From contig NW_023604861.1 in the NCBI RefSeq assembly GCF_014898055.3, positions 80,758,399 to 80,822,398 on the forward strand: a stretch of 64,000 nucleotides of DNA, given 5' to 3'. The position numbers were made by a program, and so were the translations under genes. Under the pieces are notes generated by a model. The model searched no databases and was not told where the DNA came from. It saw nothing but the letters and a program-made list of their open reading frames with translations. This stretch comes from Talpa occidentalis. Taxonomy: Eukaryota; Chordata; Mammalia; Eulipotyphla; Talpidae. Shown here one piece after another: positions 1 to 12,790 of this stretch. Each line of letters begins with the position of its first letter. The first letter of the stretch is position 1.

Positions 1-1522
1 TTAGTTGACTATGTGGTCACTACTGCCACCAGAGAAGCAGTTATTTAGCGTGACCAGCTGCTGGTACTATAGAAGCGCCATGTTACAGGATTAAAGGTAT
101 CTTAAAGTATTGTCACAATTCTTAAAATTTCAGTACCTATTAATCTTCTAAAATTAGGCAAAGATTTCTAAAACACATCAAACCCATTTTGGCATTACCA
201 TTGGATGTTTCACAAATCTGCACTTAGTACATATTAAGGGACAAATTCTAACTTTCGGCACCAAACTTTAACAAAGATTTTATCCGTACTGTCTGGGATC
301 ACACTCCCTTAAAACAGATGTTTAAGTGGGGAACACAATGACGACAAGGGGGGAACACAATGACGACAAATAAATACCTCACCCTCTTGACTCATAGATA
401 TTCTTTTTCATATCTTTTATCAAGTTGAAACTCATGTTATTTTCCCACTTTTTGTAAGGAAACCTTTGTATAAACAATAATAATTGAACATCTTACCTGT
501 TCGATTATTTCATAGAAAATATTGAAATAAAAAACATTATAGTCATAAAAGTGCATATACAGATATATATATGTTCTCTAAAATCTAAGTAAGTACAAAT
601 CTATAGATCTTTCATTTTGAGTTTATAAAACACAAAATTAATAGGGAATTGATGGACTGCTTATATAGCAAGCACCAAATTAAACTGTCAAGATGTTACC
701 CAGATCAATGTACCCCAGGTATACTCAGCAATGAATGTGAAATCTAGATGGTTACTCATTTTAACAAGCAGTTTCAAGAAAATTATGTGTCACCACATCA
801 AATGATTAAGACTTTGCTTCTAGAGAGCTCATGCAACTGTAGTAAATCTTAATAAAAATTTCCAAGTGGACACATCAATACTAAGGAAATATAATATTAA
901 TAGATAGAAATGTTGCATATTCATTCATCATCATCTCAGATGAAGAAACATTACCGTCTTAATCATATGTGTATGTCTGTACATACTTCTTTTTCATTTA
1001 GAAAAAAGGAGTATGAGCTTCCAAAATAGAAGAGAGCCTAAGTCTTTGGCTCTTAAGGTACTGTTATTACTACATATACACCAAGCTATTACTCCACTGT
1101 AAGGATTAAAAGTAAAAACATTTTGTAGTCATGAGTTTTCTCAGAATGAAAAGGAAAATAAATAAGCAAAATGGCAGAATGATTATCCTCAAATTGTAAC
1201 CAATTACCAACAATTGTGTAGTAAACAACAGTAGAAAACAAAACTACTGCTCCTTCAGAAAATTCTTTTGTCACTTAATGATTTAACAAGAAAAAAATGA
1301 ATCTCTTCGAATCCTCCTAGGATTTATATTTTGAAAGAAATAACTAACTGTAATGTGGAATCCTAGAAAAGAAAAAATACTAGATAAGAAAAACTTCAAA
1401 AGTTACCAGTTGTTGATTTTTTTTCACTAAAATACAGTTTAATGAGTATTGTACCAACATTAATTTTTTGATTTAATTCTGAACGATGTTAACATTACAG
1501 AAAGCTGTGTGAGGGGTATCTG
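1..1522. other. AT-rich non-coding sequence, nothing assigned
   Basis: No coding signal, RNA gene or recognisable repeat family was seen on either strand. The only structure is a short 22-bp direct duplication listed separately. Confidence 0.5.
328..369. repeat. 22-bp tandem duplication, two copies
   Basis: The block ggggaacacaatgacgacaa occurs at 328-347 and again at 350-369, identical and with a 22-bp period. It looks like a recent slippage or small tandem duplication. Confidence 0.85.
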
Positions 1523-1533
1523 GGAACATTTTT

Positions 1534-2200
1534 TTTCATCTTTTTAAAAAAAAAATTTTTTTAATTTTATGTATTTTTTACAGCATTTTTCATTTTTGCA
1601 CAATGTATGCATTTTCAGCTTGGTTATAGTCCCCATACAGTTCCCACAACCCTTGTTTTGATCCTACTCCATTCTTCCCCCCCGTTGTGTGTCTCTGGTT
1701 TATAGTTGCTTGTTGGTTTGATTTTTACTTACTTTCTGGCTTATTTCGCTGAACATGATCCCTTCCAACTCCATCCATGTTGCTGCAAATTGCATGAGTT
1801 TATCTTTTTTGACTGCTGAGTAATATTCCATTGTGTATATGTACCACATCTTCTTGATCCAGTCATCTATTTTTGGGCATTTGGGTTGTTTCCATAGCTT
1901 ACCTATTGTAAATAGTGCTGCTATAAACACAGGCGTGCAAGTGCCCTTTTGAATTAATGTTTCTGTGTCCTTTGGGTAAATACCTAGGAGTGGAATTGCT
2001 GGATCATATGGAAGCTCCATCTTTAAGCAGACTGCGGAATCTTCATACAGCTTTCCATAGTGTTTGGACCCATTTGCACTCCCACCAGCAGTGCAGGAGA
2101 GTTCCTTTTTCTCCACATCCTCGTCAACATTTGTTGTTGCTAGTTTTTTTAATATGTGCCATTCTCACTGGTGTAAGATGGTATCTCATTGTAATATTTA
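1534..2200 (-). mobile_element. 5'-truncated L1 (3' end), minus strand
   Basis: Read on the minus strand this is the end of L1 ORF2 (residues such as YIYTMEYYSAVKKDKLMQFAATW) followed by the 3' UTR and an A-rich tail near 1540-1560. The direct repeat ggaacattttt at 1523-1533 and 2201-2211 fits a target-site duplication. The reading frame is partly open but is only a C-terminal fragment. The 3' UTR resembles that of the full-length L1 at 42970-50696, so it belongs to the same or a sister lineage. Confidence 0.85.
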
Positions 2201-2211
2201 GGAACATTTTT

Positions 2212-2894
2212 GGTATATGTGCTGCCGAAGCAAACACAATTTTGGGAACATTTTGACAACTTTTTGGCAATTTCTCCTTAGTCCCTTCCAATATGTGATA
2301 TTCCTTACTTCTCCCCTTGACCTTTCGATACAGTATTTTGTAAGGTGTCCCTCAGCTTGAATCTGGTATTTTCTCATGATCAGAATGAATGAGGAAGAAT
2401 GCCACAGAAATGATGTGTCCTTGCCAGTGGTCATATCAAAGGGTTTGTGATGTCAATGTCTAGTGCCATTACCTTTGATCATTTGGCCAAAATAGTGACC
2501 TTCCTCTTTGTATTAAAAAAATATCAGGGAAGAGAAGATATAACAACAACAACAACAACAAAAACCACCTGTCCCTTCTCCCCACTTATTTCTTTATTTA
2601 ATTATTCATATTATCATGGACTCAAGGATCTTTATTCTATGAGTTAAAAGCTATACATGCCATTATTTGCTAGTCAAATTGTTCAATCTTTGGTCTTAAG
2701 GTAATACCTCATACCTACTCCTGTGTGACCTTTCAACAAGCCCCATTTTGCATACACTTCCTTAATTTCTGACACCAAAAATATTCTTCCCTCATCCTGA
2801 CTTCACACACTATTATTAAGAAAAGAATCCCCAATCTCCTTTGTATGACAGGATATTTAGAACCATACCATAGAATGAGAACTATTAGGCTACA
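2212..2894. other. Unassigned non-coding sequence
   Basis: No gene or repeat family recognised. A short (AAC)n microsatellite lies at about 2542-2562. Confidence 0.5.
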
Positions 2895-3119
2895 AAGGGC
2901 CTAAGAAAACATTTTGGAATAATGAAAAAAATTTTTTTTGGCTATAGTGATGCTTACATAGGCATACACATTTGTCAAAATGTGTCGAACTATATAATTT
3001 TGGAATGTCATATATTTCTCAGAGTTGGTTTAAAATTTTTTACGATTTTGATTACAGCTTTGTAATTCTTTTGCTGGTACTGATAACTAGCTTTTCCATA
3101 TTTGACTATTTAACAGTTT
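2895..3119 (+). repeat. Left arm of inverted duplication (L1M 3' end)
   Basis: This block matches the reverse complement of 4038-4269 almost throughout; by eye roughly nine bases in ten agree, with small indels. The first half resembles the 3' end of an old L1M element (cacatttgtcaaaa, then cgaact). The second half continues past the likely L1 end, so the duplication carried flanking DNA as well. Confidence 0.8.
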
Positions 3120-3393
3120 ATTTAACAGAAATATTACTCTAATAAGGGATCTCAGAATCTCTAACCAAGAGGGATACTGTGAAAAGCGCTATCTGACATG
3201 ACAAAATTACCTATGGAGAAACATGTACTGTAATAATTCTTGTAAAGACTACCATAAGAATAAAGGCCTTATAATGTTGCCATACGAGTCAATGGGTAGT
3301 TTTTTTTAAGATTCACTTAATAATTATCTTTTGTAAAATTCATCTCCTACAAAAATTAGCTGTATTTTCCTGATACCCCAAATAAGTAAAAAA

Positions 3394-3409
3394 CCACCAG
3401 GGGGCGCAG
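3394..3409 (+). promoter_or_regulatory. CTCF-like core motif
   Basis: The bases ccaccagggggcgcag fit the known CTCF core consensus (CCASYAGRKGGCRS) at every position. It stands alone in AT-rich DNA and is not inside one of the SINEs. Occupancy is an inference; only the motif is seen. Confidence 0.5.
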
Positions 3410-3698
3410 TAGACAAGGTCATCAGCATCTCCAAAAACACACCCAAATTTTATAACGACCTGTGTATAAACAAGCAGCTTAATATTTCTATTATTTAATA
3501 TTCTACACAGAATTGTCTGACAGCAGACAAAAGAATCCTACCAATATTATAAGAAAATTTTAAAAGTACTTATGAAATATATTCCGGTGTTAAAAAAAAA
3601 AAAAGAAATATGGAGACATAGTCACACCCATTGTGCCGAGACTTACAAAACTTTATCCACTTAAAGATTTAAATTTTAAGGGTATATAATAATTTTCT

Positions 3699-3973
3699 TT
3701 TTAAAAAAAAAGATATTTATTTATTTATTTATACAAGCACTGGGTACAGTCAGAAGCACGGAGGGTGAGAGAATTCACCAGAGCCAGAGAGGGGGAACAG
3801 AGCAGGCAGACAGATGAAGTACACTGCTGAGGGGAGCAGCGGGCGTGGCAGGAGAGGTCTGTCGCACCATGTGGGACCCTCGCCTGTGGCATGGGATCGA
3901 ACCGGCGCTGCAGAGGCTGCGGGCAGCTTCGCAGCACAGCACTCAACCACTGCACCACCAGGGGAGGCCCCAC
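3699..3973 (-). mobile_element. tRNA-derived SINE, group I
   Basis: Full-length copy in reverse: A-rich tail and (ATTT)n at the left, the tRNA-like head with a B box (ggatcgaaccgg) and the terminal ggggaggcccc at the right. Target duplication ataataattttct at 3686-3698 and 3974-3986. Confidence 0.93.
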
Positions 3974-4037
3974 ATAATAATTTTCTAATGTAAGAGGTAA
4001 CAGATGCTTTTGGTGTTTCTAGAATTCATATATTTAG

Positions 4038-4269
4038 AAAACTGTTAAATAGTCAAATACAGAAAAGCTAGATATCAGTACCAGCAAAAGAATTACAAAG
4101 CTGTAATCAAAATTGTAAAAAACTTTAAACCAACTCTGAGAAATAAATGACATTCCAAAATTATATTACATAGTTCGACAGATTTTGACAAATGTGTATG
4201 CCTATTGTAAGCATCACTATAACCAAAATAAAAAATTTTCATTATTCCAAAATGTTTCCTTAGGCCCTT
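4038..4269 (-). repeat. Right arm of inverted duplication
   Basis: Reverse complement of 2895-3119, separated from it by 918 bp of spacer that contains one SINE. Similarity stops abruptly at both ends of the arm: beyond 4269 the L1M sequence continues only on this side. Confidence 0.8.
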
Positions 4270-4740
4270 CATAGTCAATCAACCTCCACACCCACCAATT
4301 CCAAGGCAAACACTGTTCTGCTTTACAATAAAGTCCACTGCATTGATATACCATAATTTGCTTAGTAGACATTCTTGTTATTTCCTGTTTAGGACTATCA
4401 GGAATGAGGTTGTTAAGAATACTCATGAATAAGCTTTACTGTAAACAAATATTTCCTGAATTGCTGAGTTATAGGGTAAGTAGATATTTAACTTTCAGAA
4501 ACTGCCAAAGTTTCCCAAAGTGGTACTATTTACACTCCTAGAATTCCAGTAATCCCATATCCTTGCCAATATGTGGTACTGTCAGCTTTCTGAAGTTTAG
4601 TTAGTCTAATGGTGCCAGCATATGATTATAGCTTAAATCTACATTTCTCTTAAGTCTAATGATCTTGAGTATCTTCCTTATGTGATTACTGGCAATTTAT
4701 ATATCTTCATTTGTGAGGTGATCATTTACACTTTTTAAAA
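4038..4740 (-). mobile_element. Old L1M fragment, minus strand
   Basis: Read in reverse this gives decayed L1M 3' sequence. The stretch around 4500-4735 is the degraded end of ORF2 (gtttcccaaagtggtac, then ccttgccaatatgtggtac). The stretch nearer 4040-4330 is 3' UTR. Its first 232 bp form the right arm of the inverted duplication. At about 4740 it abuts another L1 fragment head to head. Confidence 0.65.
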
Positions 4741-4744
4741 CCGA

Positions 4745-5935
4745 TAAATCAACTAAAAACGGATTAAAGACTTGAATGTCTAAGATTTGAAATCATAAAA
4801 TACATAAAAGAATAACAGGCAAAACACCTTGAGACACTGGCTTCAGAGATGTCTTTGGAGACTCAATTACAATGGCAAGGGAAACAAGCAAAAATAAAAT
4901 TGATGAGACTACATCTGACTAAAAAGCTTCTGAATGAGAAAGAACTATCATTAAAACTAAAAGATACCATACCAAATGGGAGAAGATACTTAAACATCAT
5001 ACATCTAACGGGGGCTAATATTCAAGAGCTTCAAAGAACGCAACAAAAAAGATCCACAAAAAACCCAATGACAAAACAGGCAGAGTTATAGGCACTCCTC
5101 TAATGACACAGACAAATGGCAAACAAGTGTATGAAAAAATGTTCATCACCACGTATCAGGGAAATGAAAATCAAAATCACAATATACCACACCTCACACC
5201 TGTGAAAATGGCCCATAACCAACAAGACCAGAAAACAACTAATGTTGGGTGAGGGTGTGGTGAAAGAGGAACCCTCGCACTCTATTGGTAGGACTGTAAA
5301 CTGGTCCAGCCCCTATGGAAAACAGTATAAAGGTTTCGCAAAATATTAAAAATAGATCTACCATATGATCCAGTAATTCCACTCCTCGATGTCTATCCAA
5401 AGAATGTAAAAACATTAATTTAAAGGGATACACACACTCGTATGTTCATTGAAGCACTATTTACACAAAAACCAAGTTAGGGAAACAACTTAAATGCCCA
5501 ATGACAGATGACCAGATTAAGAAGATGTGGTGTATATATACACAATGAAATACTACTCAGCTATGACTAAAAAGATGAAATCTTGCTATTTGCAACAACA
5601 TGGATGGAACTGGAGGGGATTATGCAAAGCCAAGTAAGTCTGAAGACAGACAAATACTGAATCACTTAACTCCTATGTGGAATATAAAGAAACAAAACAA
5701 AGGAAAAGACAACACTAAACCAAAACAAACCTAGAAATCTAAGAGCAGAATTGAGGCAACCAGAGTGGGAGGATGAGGGTGGAGGGTAAAGGTGGGAGGG
5801 AAACCCAATGGATTATGGTGAAGATTATGGATCCTTTGGTGGTGGGCATGAGGTCATGTCATACATCTAAAGGGTGTTAATCTCTCCCCTAAGTCACATA
5901 AGGTGTTGTTAACCAATGTTACCTCAACAAAAAAT
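4745..5935 (+). mobile_element. Old L1M fragment, plus strand
   Basis: Degraded ORF2 C-terminal region: aacggattaaagacttgaatg, then a stretch matching the usual ctgtaaactggtccagcc and gaaatactactcagc landmarks. It is followed by a 3' UTR ending near 5935. There are many stops and indels, so this is an old insertion. Confidence 0.75.
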
Positions 5936-6004
5936 AATACAACTTAAAAATAAGTAATACTCATTGATAAAAATGAGTAAATAAAATTTGCGACTACATG
6001 TAAT

Positions 6005-7640
6005 TAAAAGTTGTGGGCTTCTCATTGTATACTGATTGATGCACATCTTTTATCAGATGTAGCTATTTCAAATAATTTCTCCTAGTCTGTTCAGCTGCCT
6101 TTTCATAGATGTTTTTGAAAGAGCAAAAAGTTTTCATGAAATCCATTTTTCTTCTTTTATGATTCATGGTTTATGCATACTACAAATCCTTGTCTTGGTC
6201 GTAAAGATTTCTCCTGTATTATTCAAGAAGTTCCATAGTTTTAGCTTTGCTGTCATAAATCTATGACCCATATTGTTTTTGTAGGGGTAGAGGTAAATTT
6301 TTATTCCACAAAGAAATACAGCTATTGTTTTAAGACTACTTCGTTGAAATGCTCCCCTTAAAATATCCTTGACATTATTGTGTGTGTGTGTGTATACACA
6401 CATATGTGTGTAAATGGTATGTTTATGCTCTCTATTTTATTGATTTTGTCTATCTTATATCCATAGCTCTAGCTTTAAATTGGGGAACATTATTTTTACA
6501 TTTTTTGTTCTTTATGAAAATTGTTCTGGCTCTTTTAACTTTGCTTACTCCCTCCACCCCACCCCCGATCTTAGGTGGAAAGCATTGAGTCTTTCACCGT
6601 TAAATAATTATGATGTTACAGATTTTCAAAGGTGTCCTTTATCAGATTGAGGACATTCTCTCTTCTACTCCTAATTTAAAAGTATCATGAATGAATACCG
6701 AAATGTGTCAAAGAAATACTTTGCTATATCTACAGATACAGCTTGGAAATACTGCAGGTTTGGTTCCAGGCCACCACGATAAAGTGAGTATCACAATTAA
6801 CCAAGTCATACAAATTTTTTGGTTTCCAGTATATATAAAAATTACTTTTATATTGTAGTGGTCTATTTAAGAGTGCAACAGCATTATGCATCCAAAAAGA
6901 ATAAAAAAAAGAATCCCACAATACATACCTTGATTAAATGTGACAAACAAAAAGTGAACATACACTGTTGGAAAATTGGTAAATAGATTCAATGCAGTGG
7001 CCATAAACCTTCGATTTGTAAAAATGCATTATCTGTAAAGTGTAATAACACAAAGTAAACCTGTATTGCGTGTGTGTGTTTTTTTATCTGTACTATAGTG
7101 AGTTACATTGATTTTTGTTAGTGAAAATTTTACTCCTGGGATAAACCCCATTAGGTCACATTTTATATTTCATTTCACTTATTGCTGGATTGAGCTTGCT
7201 AATATATAAGGATATTTTTCCACATATATTCATGATGAATATTGGCCTAGTGTTCTCTATAATGTTCCTGGTATTGTTATCATATAATGCTAGTTTCTGT
7301 TTTCTGAAGGAATATGGATTCATATGGATTCATAGTATTTTTTTAATTAAATATTTGCTAAAATTTACCAGTAAAGCTAGCTATCTGGTCATGGAGTTTT
7401 TGTCAAAATTTTTTAATAAAGAATTCAATTTTATAAAAAGATATGCTATTAAGATATTTCTATTTGTTCTTGTGTCAACTTCACATGCTTGCTTTACAAG
7501 GAACTTGTCCATCTCATCTAAGGTCTAGAACTGTTGGCATAAAACAGCTCATTAAATTCCATTATCCTTTTACTATCTTAAGATTGCAGTGATTTCAGTT
7601 CTTTTGTTACTGATAGTGGTAACTGTGTTTTCTTCTAGAC
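6005..7640 (-). mobile_element. Old L1M ORF2 fragment, minus strand, split by Tigger1
   Basis: In reverse this is internal ORF2 of an ancient L1. The part at 7130-7500 is the reverse-transcriptase region (cctgggataaaccccattaggtc), and 6010-6720 continues downstream in the same element. The two parts are separated by the DNA transposon at 6733-7066. No open frame survives. A short (TG)n/(TA)n microsatellite lies at 6379-6412. Confidence 0.65.
6733..7066. mobile_element. Tigger1-like non-autonomous DNA transposon relic
   Basis: The left part (gtttggttccaggccaccac, then attttttggtttccagt) and the right end (ataaaccttcgatttgtaaa, then aagtaaacctgta) match the two ends of the Tigger1/mariner family. 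The transposase interior is missing, as in the short deletion derivatives of this family. The ends form degraded inverted repeats. It lies inside an old L1M copy, so it inserted later than that L1. Confidence 0.7.
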
Positions 7641-9069
7641 CACCTCTTAAAAATGTAAATGCAGAAACAGCTTTAACAGGTGGGGGAGGAGGGACAAGAG
7701 AAAAATGGGTATATGTTTTGCAAAAAAAAGTAAGTTAGGAATTATTTTTTAAATGTGAATGTTATATACCATTGCTTCCTCCTACTTACATAAAAGAAAT
7801 GATCAAAAATGACCCACCATGCCAGAACTTAGTCCTATAAATGAATATTCTACAAAGATGTTACATAAGCTACACAGTAACAAAAATTCTAAAAATCCAT
7901 TTTTAACACTTGTTTTCAGAGTTCATTGAGCTTTAGAAAAAATCTGTCATAGAAAAGCCACATAATGCACTGGGTTAGAAGAAACCTTGGAGGTAAAAAA
8001 CTCAAGCTTAAGGAAACATACCAAGAGTCAAGTTGTTTAGTGCTGTAAAGTTGATGGCAAAGGTGGAACTATGATTGTCTGAAATATTTTCCAGTTTCTT
8101 TTCATGTATTAGTTCTATCTGAACAGTCTGCATAGGAACTCAGGCTAAGGGATACTAACCATTCATATTCCTCAACATGTATTTCTGGATGGAGAAAACA
8201 AACAATAAGAATGCTATCCCAGGTGGATAAAAATAAGAATACATATTTCTAAGATGTTTTCTAATTTGTGTGCAATTTGTTTTCTTGCTGATAGTATTCA
8301 TATTGCTATTATTTTTCACCTTTTGGTATATCTACACTGGAGTTCTTATCAAAATGAGCGATAAATTTATAAGATTGTAAAAACATATCTCCAAGTTTTC
8401 TCATTGTTATTAACAATTCTAGTTTAAAAGTGATTGATATATTTTAAATTATAAGCATATGTTATAGACCAATAACATATCTTATTCAAAAACATGGCTC
8501 TCACAAGATTTGCTTTTATAAGTAAATCCAACTCCATCTCACTACATCTCACTCTCCAAGTTTTCCTGCTTTTTATTTATATTCCTGTTCTTCTTGCATT
8601 TAAAAATGTTATGTGCATTTTCTTTAGCTTCTACAACTCCAAAAAAATCATATGGTATCTTCACAGAAGACTGCATACTCAAAAGTCATCATTTACTTTC
8701 AGCTTTCAATTATTCAAGACTGACTTAGAGCTGTTCCAGAGCTCAGTGTGGTTTATCATCCACAACGTTATCTGCATTCTGAATCCCCAGTATACCTTCC
8801 CCCCCGCCCATTACTGATATGCCTTTTATTTTAATATTAAGGAATTACACCACACAGTTTACCTATCACCTTTTACTTTCTTCTTGAAAACATTCTTCAC
8901 AGATAATTATAGCTTCTTGCTCTAATTTGAGCCAACTGATTTGTAGGATCATGGCAATTTTAATCCTGATATTTTCACTGGTATCTTGGATTTCATTTCA
9001 TCTCTTTTTCAAACTTCTATTTTTTCTGGGTACATATTGAAGAATTTAAGAAAGGGGAACTTTCCAAGT
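7641..9069. other. Unassigned AT-rich non-coding sequence
   Basis: No gene seen. The open frame at 8494-8817 has no recognisable domain and is not in a coding-like base context, so I do not call it. Confidence 0.4.
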
Positions 9070-9560
9070 CCTTAGGTATCTGGAAACATCTCTGCTTTGA
9101 TTTCACAACAAAGTGATCACTTAGTTGACAGCAAATTCTGGGTTCAGGAACTAAGGATTTTGAATGAATTGCTCCATTGCTCTCTATCATCTACAGTTGT
9201 TGCTAATATCCTCCTATTCTTTTTAGGCAATTATTTTCCAAAAAAACCTTTTAGGGTTCTCTTTTTAACTCTTAGAATTTTAATATTACAAAAGAAGTTA
9301 AGATTAATGTAGACATTTTTCATCTGATCTAAGCAATCAGAATGCTCTTTTAACCAAAAGATTTAATTTCTGAGGTGAGGGAAAATTTCCTCTATTTCAG
9401 TAATTATTTTTTATTCTCTTTTTATCTAACACAAATGAAATTTCTTTCAGACCAATGCTATTATTCTGTATGTATTTCTCAATTCCTTTTTGTATATTTT
9501 TCTATATTTTTGGTTCTAACATTTTGAGGAACTCAAGAATTTACATTTTTTGCTAAACAG
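9070..9560 (-). mobile_element. Possible ancient L1M/HAL1-like relic
   Basis: Phrases such as gaattgctccattgctctct and the T-rich run to 9560 resemble the 5' region of old L1M/HAL1 elements in reverse. The match is weak and by recall only. Confidence 0.3.
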
Positions 9561-11079
9561 CTAGGCTTTTCTCAACTGAAATAACTAACTTGTATATAAC
9601 AAATACAAAAATATTCAAATTTGTGGTAGAAAATCAAATTGCTACATGTCATGAATTTCATTATTGAAACTACAAATTTGTAAGAGCTACCAAATACCAA
9701 AATTTGACATTACGGATAAAGAAAACCAGCACTCACTTTTCTTCACTACTTGCCTAAAAGTCTCAAATATCTGAAATACTATAGAGAATCCAGGGATTTT
9801 AAAAAAATATAAGAAGTACCATAACAGCAAAATAAGACAAGAAGCTAGAGCCTAGATTATTCAAGTTCAGGCACTACACTTTAGAAAAATTTCCACTTCT
9901 CTCTTCCTTTCTGAGTTCTAATGCTTTAAGCAGAAGATAAGTAATTCTAAGTGGACTCAAAGAAAGCAGAAGTAATTCTCAAGTGGACTAGGTGAAATAA
10001 ATTACAGTTCAACAACACTGAGTTGCTAAGTAAAATGATAAATCGTATCTGGCAGATAGTTTAAGAAACAAACTATGACACACTTATGAAGTTTTTGAAT
10101 TTCAAATAAAAATGTTTTAAAATAAATGACATTTCAGGAAGAAAATGTTTTAAAACATTTTTACCTGTTCACATTTGAACAGAATTTTTATTGATATTAA
10201 CAAGGTTTCCTACAAAGATTTCTGAGAGGATGAACAAAGGTTTGGGAGTAAACCTGAAATTGCTCTTTAGATCACACATCATTTAAAAAATTAACGAAGT
10301 TAAGCCAGTCCCTATAAGAATGGAAACAAAAGAAGCACAAATGAAAAGGGAAATTCAAATTAATTTTAAATTAACTTCTCTGAAAAGTTTTGTTTTCAAA
10401 ACAAAGAAAAAATGCAATGAAGATGAACACTGAACTATCAAGACAATCTGAGAGTATAAATTAGCACAGAAAGTAATCAGTATCTCTCCACTTTAATCAA
10501 TAAATATTCAAACCAGCAACAAAACTGCTTGAATACGAGGTTTACTCAAAATTAGAGCACTCTGCTAATGACTAGAGATGTCTTCAAGGTTTCTACACAT
10601 AGTTCAATATGCAGAGAAGAAACACTCCTTTAGAGTCTGCAAAATTGTTCTTAGGTCACCTAATGAAATTTGATAAATCTTTCCAATTAAAAAAGTCTTT
10701 GTTCTATATTCGGCCTACAAAACAGGTCCTGTATTTAACAATTTTAACAAAACCATTCAGAATTATACTGTCTTTATCAATAGTAAAAATCAGTTGAATC
10801 TGATTTTCCACTCATACTTTCAACTGTACCCCAAACTAGTTATATGCTTAAACAATCTAAAGTACAATGTTGCACTCATTTTTCCAAGTTACCATGCCAA
10901 GTTGCAACTAAGGTCTCATCTTTAAGCAAACCACACCAACAGAGTATACATTTCCTAGTGGAGACAAGTGAGCCAACAGAAACAAAATCACATAAATTAA
11001 ATTAAAAAGTGGTCAATGACTTGAGATTAAACAAATCGGTGAATATGTTTGCCTGTAGTCAAATTACTGCTTTGTTGCT
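9561..11079. other. Unassigned AT-rich non-coding sequence
   Basis: No gene, RNA or repeat family recognised on either strand. Confidence 0.4.
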
Positions 11080-11275
11080 TTACTTACTTGCTGGCTCTAT
11101 GACCTTATGCCATATTGGGGGGAGCGGGATTTCACTGTATCTGTTTTCTCTTGTAACAGAATAGAGAAGATAATATTATCTCTTATGAGATAATATTGTG
11201 AGGATCAAAAAAGTTGCTATATGAGAAATGCTTAGCATAGTGCCTAGCATGTGTTAAATGCTATAATTGTTATTC
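11080..11275 (-). mobile_element. MIR SINE relic
   Basis: Resembles MIR in reverse: a decayed 'ctggctctatgaccttatgcc' part, then 'gtgaggatcaaaaaagttgc' and 'gcttagcatagtgcctagca', ending in the usual attgttattcc. Heavily mutated, as expected for a repeat shared by all mammals. A perfect 14-bp palindrome (agataatattatct) lies inside it at 11168-11181. Confidence 0.7.
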
Positions 11276-12589
11276 CTTATGAAAACAAATGGGATGACTG
11301 GTAACTAATGAGTTTTCCTAAAGGTACATACGGCCTTTGATATTATCCTACTAGTTGTCTGCACACTCCAGTTCTGAGCTTATTCAATCAACATATACTT
11401 AATCAGCATCAGGTTTATTCCAGGCATTGTACTTATACTTCAACCATAAATGTCTCAATTTTTTTATTTATGAAAATTAGCTTAAACAATCCCTTATTAT
11501 CAAAGCTCGCTGTACTGTATGTCATGCTTAGTATAATTATTTTTGATAATAGTTATCAACCTACCCTTTTCTGATTCATTTAAAAAAGCTGCTTTATAAA
11601 AGAAAATTTCAAGCACATACAATGACTGAGACACCAGTATAACGTGTTCTATATGCCTATCATACTGCTTTAACCATTAACACATGAGAAATTTAATTTT
11701 ATCTTTACATCCACTTCAATTACTTTAGGACAAATACCAAAAATATTAATTTCTGAAACTGTTCAGTATTTATTATTTATTTCAAAAAGATAATCTTTCT
11801 AAAAACATCACAGTAATACTGCACCTAAAATTAATTTATTAATAATTAATCATTCCGTTATATTAAGTAATCAGTGTTCAAACTTCCCCAAGTAACAAAT
11901 AATTTCAGTTTTTTTTAATCCATCAGATCTGGCAATTAGGCAACACATCAGTGAAAGTGACCTAACAATTATTGTCACAGGGTAATAGATGATATAAACC
12001 AGATTACAGCAAGCCAGGAAATGAGCAGGACTATGGAAATGGAGATAAATGTATATGCTCTTCTTTGGACATGCTCAAACATAAGAAAATGGACAAAAAC
12101 TAGGAGCTACATGCAGGATCAGGATCAAAGAGGAGATGACTATATCCATAAAATGAAAAGAGAAGAGAAGCTATACAGGACATAGGAAAGATAAAGGGGC
12201 AGGGGGGAGGGGGAGAGAGAAAATTAAGGTGCTAGACATGACAGAACATGGCTAACCTTTAATACAGGAGTTATAACCCAAATTCACACTAAAGGAAAGA
12301 GGTTATGTGGGTGAGTATGACATTAGGAAAGCTTGTGTGTGTATGATAGGTGTGGAAATTGGAAGGAAGTAGAGGGAAAGAAGTCAAACACTTAAAATGT
12401 TCTGTTTTCTTATAAACTGACTAGGAAACACAACCACTGATCAAAAAGCAATAGGGTACTTGGAAAGGATTATGGGGGTGGGGGTGGATTTGCTGACATG
12501 TTGAAGATCTAGATGGAATTTGGGCAGACTGAAAAGAGACAACCAATCAGATAGGTAACGAATTAATCAACACCCATATCTTAGACAGC
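11276..12589. other. Unassigned non-coding sequence
   Basis: No gene recognised. A purine-rich, G-run patch lies at 12196-12213 and another at 12474-12487. Confidence 0.4.
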
Positions 12590-12790
12590 TTTCAAAAGCA
12601 ACTTCAAATGTTACCCATTCCATGAAACATTTCTTAGTGTCCTTATTAAGCAACGATTTTTTTCTCCTTAGAACCTGTTTTATTTCTAGAAATGGTTTAC
12701 TTCCATTTATTACATAAATGTAATAATTTATGCACTTTTCTTCTTTCCCAGCTGCCAGACTTCAAGCATTTTGTGAATGCTTATCTGTTT
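12590..12790 (+). mobile_element. Possible L2 3'-end relic
   Basis: Weak match to the L2 LINE 3' end: caacttcaaatgttacccattcc, then ccatgaaacatttcttagtg, and later a degraded cagctgccagacttcaagc. Confidence 0.45.
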
